Assembly: GCA_030446685.1 (NCBI GenBank)
Contig: JAUJMV010000009.1
Location: 38,460 to 90,359, forward strand
Direction of reading: 5' to 3'
Source: Thermomicrobiales bacterium
Lineage (GTDB): Bacteria > Chloroflexota > Chloroflexia > Thermomicrobiales > CADCWN01
DNA length: 51,900 bases
A program made the position numbers and the translations under genes. Of this stretch, positions 35,790 through 44,099 are shown one piece after another (within the stretch, counting starts at the first letter, position 1; every line of letters begins with the position of its first letter). The notes under the pieces were generated by a model. That model was not told the origin of the DNA and did not search any database. It saw nothing but the letters and a program-made list of their open reading frames with translations.

Positions 35790-38243
35790 TCACTCTGCGT
35801 CCCGCGTCCCGGCGCGGGCTTCCGCGCCCGCCAATCGATTCAAGCGGTCGAGGAAACCATCGGCCTCCGCCATCTGCCAGCGCGCGTGCAGTTCGTTGAA
35901 GGTGGCCCGGCGCTCGTCGGCGACGTCAGCCAGCAGGCCGTAGATGCCCGGCGCGGTCGCCGCGAACGACTCCGGCCCGCCCAGGCGCTCCCGGACGGCG
36001 GCCAGCCGCTCGGCGCGGGGGTCGGCGTCGAGGGCGGCGTCGGAGAGCGCGTCCGCCTCGCGGGTCGCGGCGTCGATCCGCTCCTCGACCAGCAGCTCGG
36101 CCAGCACGTCGCGGTCGTGGATGGTGCCGAGCCCCTCCTGCAAGCCCTTCAGCTCCTCGATCAGGCCCGGCGTCTCGTCGCCGAGCGCCGTGCCGAAGAG
36201 TTCGAGGGTGTAGCGCAGCCGCTTCGCCGCGATCCGCAGCCGGTGCAACTCCTCGGCGTCCTCCGGGTCGTCGAAGGCGTCGGCGCGGCCCGCGAACTTC
36301 GCCACGCTGGCGGCCAGCGCCCGCCTGGCGACCGCGCCGGTCGGCTTGTTCTCCTTGCGCAGCTTGCGCGCGAAACGCGCGAAGCCGCCGGCGAAATCGT
36401 CCTCCGGCAGCCGGTCGAGGGCCGCCAGCAGGGCCACCCGGTCGTCCTCGCGCTCGGCCTCGATCGCGGCGATCAGCCGGGCGAGGCCGGGGCGCTCCTC
36501 CTCGCTGGCCGCCCCGAGCCGGTCGCGCAGGAACTCCAGCAACACATCGGCGTCGCGGACGGCGCCGAGCGCGTCGGCCAGCGCCTTGACCCGCCGCTCC
36601 TGCCGCCGGAAGGCTTTCGGCTTGCTGAACGGTGCGGCGGCGTCGAGGGCGGCGCGCAGGCGGCGGATGCCCACCCGCATGTCGTGGACCGCCTCCGGGT
36701 CCTCGCCCGCGCGCACCGACCCCTCGAAGGCCAGCACCGTCCCGAGGCGCGCGGCGAGGATCGTTGAAATGGCCGGGCCGAACGGCTCGGCGGGGTCGAG
36801 GTCGGGCGTCACCGCGCGCTTGGTGGCGCGCTTCGCCTCCTTCGCCTCCTTGCGCCGCGCCTTCCGCTCCCGCCGCTCGGCGCGCTCCGCCTCCTCGTCG
36901 TCCGGCTCCCCGGCGGGCGCCGGCGCCCCGTCCCCCGGCGTGGGCAGGACCTCGGATCCGGCCGCTTCGGCCAGAGTCGCCGCGGCGACCGCCTCCGGCC
37001 CGGCGATGAACGGCAGCGCCTCCTCGGCGAGGGGCGGCGGGACGACCGGCGCAGCCGGCCCGCCGGCGGCCGCCTCTTCCATCGCCAGCGCCGCGGCCTC
37101 GACGGCGGCGGGTTCGGTCCCAACAGGAATTGCCCGCTCCCCCGGCCCCGCCGCGACCCCACCGGCGGCCGCCGGTGCTTCGCCCTGCCCGACCTCCGCG
37201 GGGAGGGCGAGAGGCGGATCGGCCCCGGCGGGCAGGGCGCGGGCGGGGTCGAGCGCGTCCGCGCCCGGCGGCAGGGCCACCGCCGCCGCGGCGAGGGCGG
37301 CCGCGGTACCCAGCGGGTCAACCGGCGGCGCGACCGGCGGGGTGGCGGGGGGCTCCGCGGCGCCGTGCGCCGGCGAGGCGGCCTGCTTGGCCTCGGCGTC
37401 CGGGGCCGGCTGCCCGATCAGGTCGGCATCGGCCCCTTCCGTCGCGCCGGCCGGCGACGCGGCGGGCGCGCGCCGCGGGGCGCGGCCACCCTGCGCGGCG
37501 GTCATGTTCGGGTAGCGCGCCCGCAGCAGCGTGCGGACGAGCCCGGCGACGCCGGGCGGGTCCGCCTCGCGCAACTGGGCCACCGTCTCGTCGACCGGGT
37601 ACTCGACCCGGCGCAGCTCGACTGCCCACTCGCCCGCGCCGTCCCCGCCGCCCGGTTGCCGGGTCAGCAGCCCGTAGGCCGCGCGCCGGTCGCCGTCCTT
37701 CGGCAGCCCGACACTGGAGCAGTCGGCCAGCAGGAACCGCCCCACCCGGCGGGTGTAGGGGATGTGCAGATGCCCGAAGGCGATCGTCGTCACATCCGGC
37801 GCGACATCGGCGAGGAACGGTTCGATCTCCCCCTCCGGGGCCAGCGGGCGGAGGGGATCGTCGAGGTTGCGCGGGTTGGCGTGGACGATCAGGACCACAT
37901 CACCGCCCTCCGGCGCCTCCACCCGGTGGGCGAGGGGGAGGGTGCGCAGGTAGGCCAGTGCGTCCTCCCCGAGGCGCTCGCGGGTCCAGGCGAGCAGTTC
38001 GGCGTCGTCCCCGTCGGCGGTCGCCTCCGGCGCGGCGGCGAGGTCGCGGTCGGTGTTGCCCTGGATCACCGGGCAGTCGAGGGCGCGCACGCGCTCCAAC
38101 GCCTCCAGCGGGCGCGGGCCGGCCAGGCAGAGGTCGCCCGCGACAACGGTCGCATCGGCCCCGCCGCGTGCCTCCAAATCCGCCAGCACCGCCTCCAGCG
38201 CCAGCAAATTTCCATGAATGTCGGCGAGGATCGCCAGTCGCAT
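35790..38243 (-). CDS. Metallophosphatase-CHAD fusion protein
   Basis: An 817-residue fusion. Residues 1 to about 240 are a YfcE/MJ0936-type calcineurin-like phosphoesterase: ILADIHGN, VVAGDLCLAG, IQGNTDRD, IVHANP and FGHLHIPY supply the two-metal site. A long Ala/Pro-rich linker (about 260-480, ending in a Lys/Arg/Glu coiled stretch) leads to a CHAD domain (about 485-810) with the conserved HDMRVGIRRLRAAL and LHRLRIAAKRLRYTLELF histidine helices. CHAD domains bind polyphosphate. Position between ppk1 and ppx implies a polyphosphate-directed phosphatase, but this pairing of domains is new to me. ATG 38243 has GAGGAGGGAG upstream. The end (GTRDAE) is again repeat-like. Confidence 0.88.
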   Translation of the reverse strand: MRLAILADIHGNLLALEAVLADLEARGGADATVVAGDLCLAGPRPLEALERVRALDCPVIQGNTDRDLAAAPEATADGDDAELLAWTRERLGEDALAYLRTLPLAHRVEAPEGGDVVLIVHANPRNLDDPLRPLAPEGEIEPFLADVAPDVTTIAFGHLHIPYTRRVGRFLLADCSSVGLPKDGDRRAAYGLLTRQPGGGDGAGEWAVELRRVEYPVDETVAQLREADPPGVAGLVRTLLRARYPNMTAAQGGRAPRRAPAASPAGATEGADADLIGQPAPDAEAKQAASPAHGAAEPPATPPVAPPVDPLGTAAALAAAAVALPPGADALDPARALPAGADPPLALPAEVGQGEAPAAAGGVAAGPGERAIPVGTEPAAVEAAALAMEEAAAGGPAAPVVPPPLAEEALPFIAGPEAVAAATLAEAAGSEVLPTPGDGAPAPAGEPDDEEAERAERRERKARRKEAKEAKRATKRAVTPDLDPAEPFGPAISTILAARLGTVLAFEGSVRAGEDPEAVHDMRVGIRRLRAALDAAAPFSKPKAFRRQERRVKALADALGAVRDADVLLEFLRDRLGAASEEERPGLARLIAAIEAEREDDRVALLAALDRLPEDDFAGGFARFARKLRKENKPTGAVARRALAASVAKFAGRADAFDDPEDAEELHRLRIAAKRLRYTLELFGTALGDETPGLIEELKGLQEGLGTIHDRDVLAELLVEERIDAATREADALSDAALDADPRAERLAAVRERLGGPESFAATAPGIYGLLADVADERRATFNELHARWQMAEADGFLDRLNRLAGAEARAGTRDAE

Positions 38244-38257
38244 CGCTCCCTCCTCTC

Positions 38258-38370
38258 GGGGGTGAAGGTTCAAGGTTGAAAGTTGAAAGGCGCCCATTTC
38301 ACCATCTCTGCCCCAATGGCAGCGCCTCGGCCCAACCTGGGGAACTTTCAACCTTGAACCTTCAACCCCC
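38258..38370. repeat. 27/28-bp inverted repeat of TTGAAAG / TTCAACC words
   Basis: Arms 38258-38284 and 38343-38370 are complementary except for one missing T. It lies between ppx and the fusion gene, overlapping the last codons of ppx. Readthrough or partial termination here could set the ratio of the two products. Confidence 0.9.
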
Positions 38371-39294
38371 GCCGTTGCGCACGTACTCGATGATCAGCCC
38401 CTCGCGGATGCCGCCGGTGCTGACCGTGGCGGCGTCGAGCCCGTACGCATCGAGGACCGCGCCGATGATCGCCAGGCCGGCGGGCATCGTGCGGACCCGC
38501 TCGGGGTCGAGCCCGGTCGCGGTGGCGAGTTGCGCAATTGGCGTGCCGGTGAGGATCGCCCGCGCGCGTTGGAGCCGGGGCCGGGTCAGCGTCCGCGTGC
38601 CGTCCGGCGCCAGGACGAGCAGGCTGGTGGCCGTGCCGCCGACCAGCAGCAGGCGGTCGACGCGGCCGACCAACGCCGGATCGACCGCCGGGGCGAGGAT
38701 CGCGCGGGCGTCAGCTTCGGCGGCGGCGATCGCGGCCTCGTCCGGCGGGTCGCCGCCGATGTGCCGCTCGGTCAGCCGCCCCGAGCCGAGCTGGAGCGAG
38801 CGCGCCGACTGGATGGCCCCATCGCGCGCCGCGATCAGTTCGAGGCTGCCGCCGCCGAGGTCGCCGACTAGCAGCGTGCCGTCGAGCGGCTGCCCGGCGG
38901 TCGCGCCGGCGAAGGTCAGCGCCGCCTCGCGCGCCCCGTCAATGATGCCGACCGCCAGGCCGCTGGTCGCGGCGATCCGCTCGCGCAACTCCGGGCCGTT
39001 GGCGGCGTCGCGCACCGCGCTGGTCGCCGCCAGCAGGATCGTCGCCGCCCCGTGGTCCAGCGCCACCCGGCGGAACTCCTCGACCGTCGCGACCGCGCGG
39101 GCCAGCCGCTCGGGTTCGAGCCGGCCGGTGCGCTCGACCCCGTAGCCGAGCCGCACCGTCGCCGTGCGGTCGGCAACCGGCTGGAGCGACACCGCGCCGT
39201 CCGCCACCAGCGGCAGCGCGACCAGCAGGCGGATGGTGTTGGTGCCGATGTCGATCGCGGCGAGCGGCGCGGCGGGCGCTGGTTGGGCGGACAC
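38362..39294 (-). CDS. ppx: Exopolyphosphatase / guanosine pentaphosphatase
   Basis: A 310-residue Ppx/GppA protein of the actin-like ATPase fold. LAAIDIGTNTIRLLVA is the phosphate 1 motif, ATSAVRDAANG the conserved block, VGDLGGGSLELIAA phosphate 2, and LLVGGTATSLLVL follows. This is the short one-module form without C-terminal HD domain. It removes terminal phosphates from polyphosphate or acts on pppGpp; context with ppk1 favours polyphosphate. GTG 39294 is preferred since GGAG lies about 9 nt upstream and the longer frame adds a Pro-rich extension. Ends in NGGG encoded within a hairpin arm. Confidence 0.93.
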   Translation of the reverse strand: MSAQPAPAAPLAAIDIGTNTIRLLVALPLVADGAVSLQPVADRTATVRLGYGVERTGRLEPERLARAVATVEEFRRVALDHGAATILLAATSAVRDAANGPELRERIAATSGLAVGIIDGAREAALTFAGATAGQPLDGTLLVGDLGGGSLELIAARDGAIQSARSLQLGSGRLTERHIGGDPPDEAAIAAAEADARAILAPAVDPALVGRVDRLLLVGGTATSLLVLAPDGTRTLTRPRLQRARAILTGTPIAQLATATGLDPERVRTMPAGLAIIGAVLDAYGLDAATVSTGGIREGLIIEYVRNGGG

Positions 39295-39429
39295 GGCGGC
39301 TACTCCAACAGGATTCGGCGGCGCCCAGACAGGGAGACGACTGGCGGGTACGGGCAGCGCCAGTCTAGCCCAAGCGCCGGGGGCGGGCAAGGGCATCAAC
39401 GGCACGTCGGCGCCCGGCTACGGGAGCCG

Positions 39430-39897
39430 TCAGGCATCCTCCGCGGTCCCGGCGGCGTCCCCCGCGCGGGCGCCGAGTTCCCGGAAGAGCGCGACGACCT
39501 GCTCGCGGCCGATGCCGCGCTCTTCCAGGAGGTCGAAGCAGACGTCGGAGACGGCGTGCAGGACCCGGTCGTGGGTGATCAGCAGCGGGTTGACCCGCTG
39601 CTCCAGCTTCGGCCGCAGCGCGCCATCGTGGATCTGGCGCAGGATGAAGCGGCCCTCGGCGTCCTGGTCGGCGGGCCAGGATCGCTCGCGCCCGCGCGCC
39701 AGCCCCTCGGGCGTCCGCCCGTCCTCCAGCGCCTCGATCTGGCCGGCGGCGGTGCGGATGAACTCCAGGCAGACGAGCGTGTGGATGTCCGGCAGGCGCG
39801 GGTCGCGCGGCCGGCCCGAGCGGTTGACCTGGTCCTGCAGCTCGACCTCGACCTCGCCGTCGACCACCCGCCAGCGCAACTCACCGAGACGACGCAC
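39430..39897 (-). CDS. Hypothetical soluble protein
   Basis: A 155-residue acidic protein I do not recognise. It begins RRLGELRWRVVDGEVEVE, with DPRLPDIHTLVCLEFIRTA in the middle and a helical end (SDVCFDLLEERGIGREQV). GTG 39897 is chosen because GGAGG lies 6 nt upstream; the frame upstream is word-repeat sequence (AHGPPPTAYGPRPT). There are no TM segments or signal peptide. It lies upstream of ppx, 135 nt apart, and could share its transcript. Confidence 0.7.
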   Translation of the reverse strand: MRRLGELRWRVVDGEVEVELQDQVNRSGRPRDPRLPDIHTLVCLEFIRTAAGQIEALEDGRTPEGLARGRERSWPADQDAEGRFILRQIHDGALRPKLEQRVNPLLITHDRVLHAVSDVCFDLLEERGIGREQVVALFRELGARAGDAAGTAEDA

Positions 39898-39902
39898 GGT
39901 GT

Positions 39903-40017
39903 CCTCCGTGGGGCGTGGGCCGTAGGCGGTGGGCGGTGGGCCGTGGGCCGTCGAGTACGAGAGAGCCGGCGAGTTACGGTGGTTGACCGCCCACGCCCCG
40001 CGCCCCACGCCCCACGG
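39903..40017. repeat. Imperfect hairpin of GTGGGCC / CCCCACG words
   Basis: Left part 39904-39951 iterates words such as GGGCGTGGGCCGTAG and GTGGGCGGTGGGCCGT; right part 39986-40017 has CCCACGCCCCGCGCCCCACG. The word is the same as at the hslU start (about 1434-1462). Confidence 0.8.
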
Positions 40018-40389
40018 CTACGCCCCCCCGCCCGTCGTGATCCCGCGAATCGACAGGCCGAAAATGAAGAAGGTGCCGAACGCGAGCCACAGGGCCTGGA
40101 TGCGCACCGGCTGATTCCGCACCAGGCCGTAGATGAACGGCAGCGTCACGAGCGCGGACGCACCGTAGAGCCAGTGGAAACCGTTCGCCGGACGCGCCCC
40201 CGCCAGATAGAGGATGATCCCCAACGCTCCTTGCAGGAAGATCAAACCCTCGCCGAGGACGAGCGCGCCTGAGAGGCTCCCGCTCAGGCCACCGCGCAGG
40301 AACTCGATAAAGCCCCAGACACTGCAGACCAGCATGAAGAGGATCATCGTATTCGCCAGGGAGGCGTGGAGTTGACTGATGAACGCCAT
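40018..40389 (-). CDS. Four-helix membrane protein
   Basis: A 123-residue protein with four predicted helices (TMILFMLVCSVWGFIEFL, LVLGEGLIFLQGALGIILYLAG, WLYGASALVTLPFIYGLV, LWLAFGTFFIFGLSI) and an N-terminal segment MAFISQLHASLAN. ATG 40389 follows GAGGT about 10 nt upstream. I cannot name its family; small proteins like this occur in Chloroflexota without assigned function. It ends right at the word-repeat hairpin. Confidence 0.75.
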   Translation of the reverse strand: MAFISQLHASLANTMILFMLVCSVWGFIEFLRGGLSGSLSGALVLGEGLIFLQGALGIILYLAGARPANGFHWLYGASALVTLPFIYGLVRNQPVRIQALWLAFGTFFIFGLSIRGITTGGGA

Positions 40390-40884
40390 GAACCATCTAC
40401 CTCGTCGTGTGTCGACATAACGGCTTGCCACCTGGGTTCCGCTCCGGCGCGCCTGGCCCCCGCGCGCCGGTTGGACCCAGCCTGGTAACGCGCCTCCGAA
40501 GCCCATTAAAGGCGCCCGTCCCGCTTTCTAGCATACCAACGCTGGCCGCGGTCGGCACGCCGGGGTGGATCGCGCGGGACTGGCCGGGCGCCCAAGTGGG
40601 CGCCCGTTGAGCGGGACCGAGCGCCGGCAGGATCTCCCCCAATATCCTTCGAATGGCCGATACCCTGTACGGATGGCGGCGAGTATGCTTTGAGTGTGGA
40701 TGGGCGGCGCGCTCCGCCCCGGACGGGGGAGCGCGCGAGCCGCATCATCCACCACGGGAAGCCGTAGTCTCCAGCAATCGGGACCGACGGCATGAATCTC
40801 GCGGTTGGGGCCGTGGTCGGCTAGATGATCGTCGTGCGGCGCGTCGGGCGTGGAAGGAGTAGTGCCGTGGGGGGAGCGCAGGAC
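40390..40884. other. Divergent intergenic region with inverted repeats
   Basis: No gene seen. A hairpin GGGCGCCC-AAGT-GGGCGCCC lies at 40586-40605, and GGCGCCCGTCCCGC near 40513 is inverted around 40573-40592. The region separates a minus-strand operon from plus-strand signalling genes and should hold both promoters; a TATGCT near 40689 is a weak plus-strand -10 candidate. Confidence 0.4.
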
Positions 40885-41238
40885 ATGTCCGGCGCCTGGC
40901 ACCGTGTGCTGGTGGTCGATGACGGGTCGATCCTGCTCGGCGCGCTCGGCGCCGCCCTCAACGAACGCGGCTACGAGGTCCACGCCGTCGCCCCGGACGG
41001 CGACACCCGCGCCCTCCCCTCCGCCATCGCCCACTACGATCCCGATGTCGTCCTGCTCGACCAGATGATGCTCAACGACAGCCGCGGGCGGCTGCGCCGC
41101 TGGCTGCGCGGCAAGGCCCCCAAGTTCCTGGTCCTGCGCCGCGGCGACCAGCCGACCAATTCCGACGAACTGCGCCACAGCCTCCAGCAGCCGGTCACCG
41201 TCTGCACCCCCGCCGACATCCAATCCCTCCTGCCCTAG
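40885..41238 (+). CDS. Receiver-like domain protein (degenerate)
   Basis: A 117-residue single CheY-like domain without output domain. RVLVVDDGSILLGALGAAL gives the acidic pocket, DPDVVLLDQMML the phospho-acceptor Asp, and KAPKFLVLRRGD a Lys where expected; the alpha4-beta5 part is short and atypical. ATG 40885 follows GGGGGGAGCGCAGGA. No histidine kinase lies nearby; a Ser/Thr kinase follows after 195 nt, so it might belong to that signalling unit, but this is conjecture. Confidence 0.65.
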   Translation: MSGAWHRVLVVDDGSILLGALGAALNERGYEVHAVAPDGDTRALPSAIAHYDPDVVLLDQMMLNDSRGRLRRWLRGKAPKFLVLRRGDQPTNSDELRHSLQQPVTVCTPADIQSLLP

Positions 41239-41433
41239 CGCCGGGTGAAACCGCCCCGGCGTGTATACTTCCGGTATGGCGCGACGGCGAACCCCGCGGG
41301 GCCATCCCGGCGGGGCCGGTGCGCGCGACCGGCCGGGCCATGACCCCCGCCCCGCCGCGGGCTGCTCCCGGCGCCGGGCGGCCGCCGTCGCTCCGACGAA
41401 GAGGGGACGCGCGATCGGGAGGACGGACCCGGC

Positions 41434-43534
41434 ATGGCTGTCGACGCGAGCGTGTTGCAGGGCCGCTACCGGCTGGACCGCCTGGTCGGGCGGGGCGGCT
41501 TCGCGCAGGTCTACCTCGCCACCGACCTGCTCCTCAAGCGGCGGGTGGCGGTCAAGATGCTGCTGCCCGGCCGCGTCGCGCTCGACCAGGAGTACGACTT
41601 CCTGGCGCGGTTCGACCGCGAGGCCCAGGCGGTCGCCGCGCTCGACCACCCCAACATCCTCGGCGTCCACGATTACGGTCAGGCGGACGGCGCCGCCTAC
41701 CTGGTGATGCCCTACATCGCCGGCGGCAGCCTCGACGACCGCCTGCGCCGCGAGCGCCGCCTGAGCCTGCAACAGACCGACACCTACCTGCGGCAGGCCG
41801 CCGCCGCGCTCGACTTCGCCCACCGGCGCAACCTGATCCACCGCGACATCAAGCCCCAGAACATGCTGCTCCACCCGGAGGGCGACCGCCTCCTGCTGGC
41901 CGACTTCGGCATCGCCAAGGTGCTGAGCGAGACCAGCGCCCAGAGCCTCACCGGCGTGATGGGCACCCCCGCCTACATGGCCCCCGAGCAGACCCGGGGC
42001 CAGGTCGGGCGCGCGACCGACATCTACGCCCTCGGCTGCGTCCTCTTCCAGATGCTGACCGGCGAGCCGCCCTACGCCGGCCCGACCGAGCAGGTCCTCT
42101 TCGGCCACGTCTGGGGACCGATCCCCTCGCTGGTCGAGCGGAGCCAGGGCCAGTTGCCGGCGGCCTTGCAGGCCGTCCTCGACCGCGCGCTCGCCAAGGG
42201 TCCCGACGACCGCTTCCCGACCGCCGGCGCGCTGGCCGATGCCTTCGCGGCGACGATCGCCGGCCCCGCCACCGCCGCCTGGCCGCCCCACCTGGTCGCC
42301 CCGACCAGGCCGCTGGCCGGCGCCCCGCCCGAACCCGCCCCCGTCCCCGCCGCCCGCGACCGGACGCCGCCCCCCTCGCCAGGACGCCCCGCCCCACCCC
42401 CGGCCGCCCGGCGGAAGGTCGCCCTCCTCGCCGGCCTCGGCGCGGTGCTGGCCGTCCTGCTGCTGGCCGCGCTCGCGCTCGGCGCGCTCGTGGTCGCCCG
42501 ATCGGTCCTCGCCAGCCGGCCGGGGCCGCGCCGGCCGCCACCCTCGTCGCCGGGGGTGACCGGCCGGTCCGGGCCGCCGCCGCGCTCGGCGGGCACGGCG
42601 AGCCGGTCACGCGCCTGGCCTGGTCGCCCGACGGCCGGACCCTCGCCTCCGCCTCCGACGACCGGACGGTGCGCCTCTGGGACCAGGACGGCGCCCAGCG
42701 CGCCGTCCTGACCGCCCACGCCGGGAAGGTGCTCGCCCTGGCCTGGTCGCCAGACGGCACCCTCGCCACCGGGTCGGCCGACGGCACGGTGCGCCTGTGG
42801 ACCGCCGAGGGCGGCCGCTCGCCAACCTGATCGGCCACGACGCCGGCGTGACCACCCTCGCCTGGTCGCCGGACGGGCGGATCCTCGCCTCCAGCGCCTA
42901 CGATCTGCGCCTGTGGACCGCCGAGGGCGGCACCCTGGCGCGGCTGAAGGACGCCCCGGCGATCGTGAACGCGCTGGCCTGGTCGCCGGACGGCGCGGTC
43001 CTCGCCGCGGGCGGGTCGGATAAGGCGGTGCGCCTCTGGAATCGCGACGGCACGGCGCGGGCGACCCTCACCGGGCACAGCGAGAGCATCACCAGCCTGG
43101 CCTGGTCGCCCGACGGGCGGCTCCTCGCCTCCGGCTCCGGCGACAAGACGGCGCGCCTCTGGAATCCGGACGGCCAGGCCCTCGCCGACCTGACCGGGCA
43201 CGAGGGCGTCGTGCGCCAGGTCGCCTGGTCGCCGGACGGGCAGACCCTCGCCACCGCGTCCGACGACAAGACGGTGCGCCTCTGGGGGCCGGACGGCCGG
43301 CAACGCGTCAACCTCGCCGGGCACACCGGCCGGGTGCTGGCGCTCGCCTGGGCGCCGGACGGCCAGACGCTGGCGTCGGCCTCCGCCGACGAGACCGTGC
43401 GCCAGTGGACCGCCGCCGGCGAGCCCCTCGCCACCCTGATCGAGCACGACGGCTACGTGGTGGATGTCGCCTGGTCGCGCGGGCGGATCCTCGCCTCCTG
43501 CGCCCAGGACAAGACCGTGCGACTCTGGCGCTGA
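41434..43534 (+). pseudogene. Ser/Thr protein kinase-WD40 fusion with two frameshifts
   Basis: The N-terminal frame (from ATG 41434, SD GGGAGG) encodes a Hanks-type kinase with GRGGFAQV loop, Lys41, HRDIKPQN, DFGIAK and GTPAYMAPEQ, a Pro-rich linker and a TM helix (KVALLAGLGAVLAVLL...). Right after the helix, near 42530, the frame changes by one base and the WD40 part begins (VTRLAWSPDGRTLASAS). A second one-base change near 42815 brings the rest into a third frame to the stop at 43532-43534. Together there are eight WD40 repeats, one blade more than a standard seven-bladed propeller. Both events look like single-base losses. Either a sequence error or decay; as read, the kinase would be membrane-bound with a nonsense tail of about 50 residues. 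Confidence 0.85.
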
Positions 43535-43903
43535 GCGCGGCGGTCGCGTGGCGCGGCGCCGTGGGCGCGTCCTTGTCCAGCCCGGCGGTCCGCCCTCCCC
43601 TGACGGTGCGCCCTCGCCATCCCTGTCCGTACACCTGACGTTTGATCGTGATGCGCCACATATTGCCCCCCCGAGTCCTTGTTATTCCGCACCCCAGCGA
43701 CTACCATTGCCCGCGTACCGTCCCTCGTATCTCGATGCGGCCGGGCGCGGCCCCGCCTTATGAGCCGGAATCCCCGGGCCAGGCGTTCCCGCTGCGAGGC
43801 GCATCCACCCCTTGTCCGGTTGCTGGCGCCCGAGCCGGTGCGCCCTGGGCAGCGACTGCCGGCGGGCCAATCGTCGCGGTGGGCCGGCACCCGCCCGACC
43901 GTG

Positions 43904-44035
43904 GCGCATCCCACGATCGTCTGACCGCCAGGCGGCCGCCAACCGCCGGCAGACGTCCGGCACGGTGACACGGAAGGGGCCGGGTGCGCATCCCACGATC
44001 GTCTGACCGCCAGGCGGCCGCCAACCGCCGGCAGA
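43904..44035. repeat. Identical 50-nt direct repeats, 82 bp apart
   Basis: 43904-43953 and 43986-44035 are identical (GCGCATCCCACGATCGTCTG...). An 18-nt block GGAAGGGGCCGGGTGCGC follows each (43972-43989 and 44041-44058). They lie within the 43535-44099 gap, where I see no gene, just upstream of the large wall-hydrolase gene. Two copies only, so not CRISPR. Confidence 0.9.
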
Positions 44036-44099
44036 TCGCCGGAAGGGGCCGGGTGCGCGCCGCGTGAGACGGGTGCGCGCCACAGGGCCGCGAATCAGG

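Noticed and set aside
43904-44035. CRISPR array
   Set aside because: Only two copies, 50 nt long, no further spacers and no cas genes.
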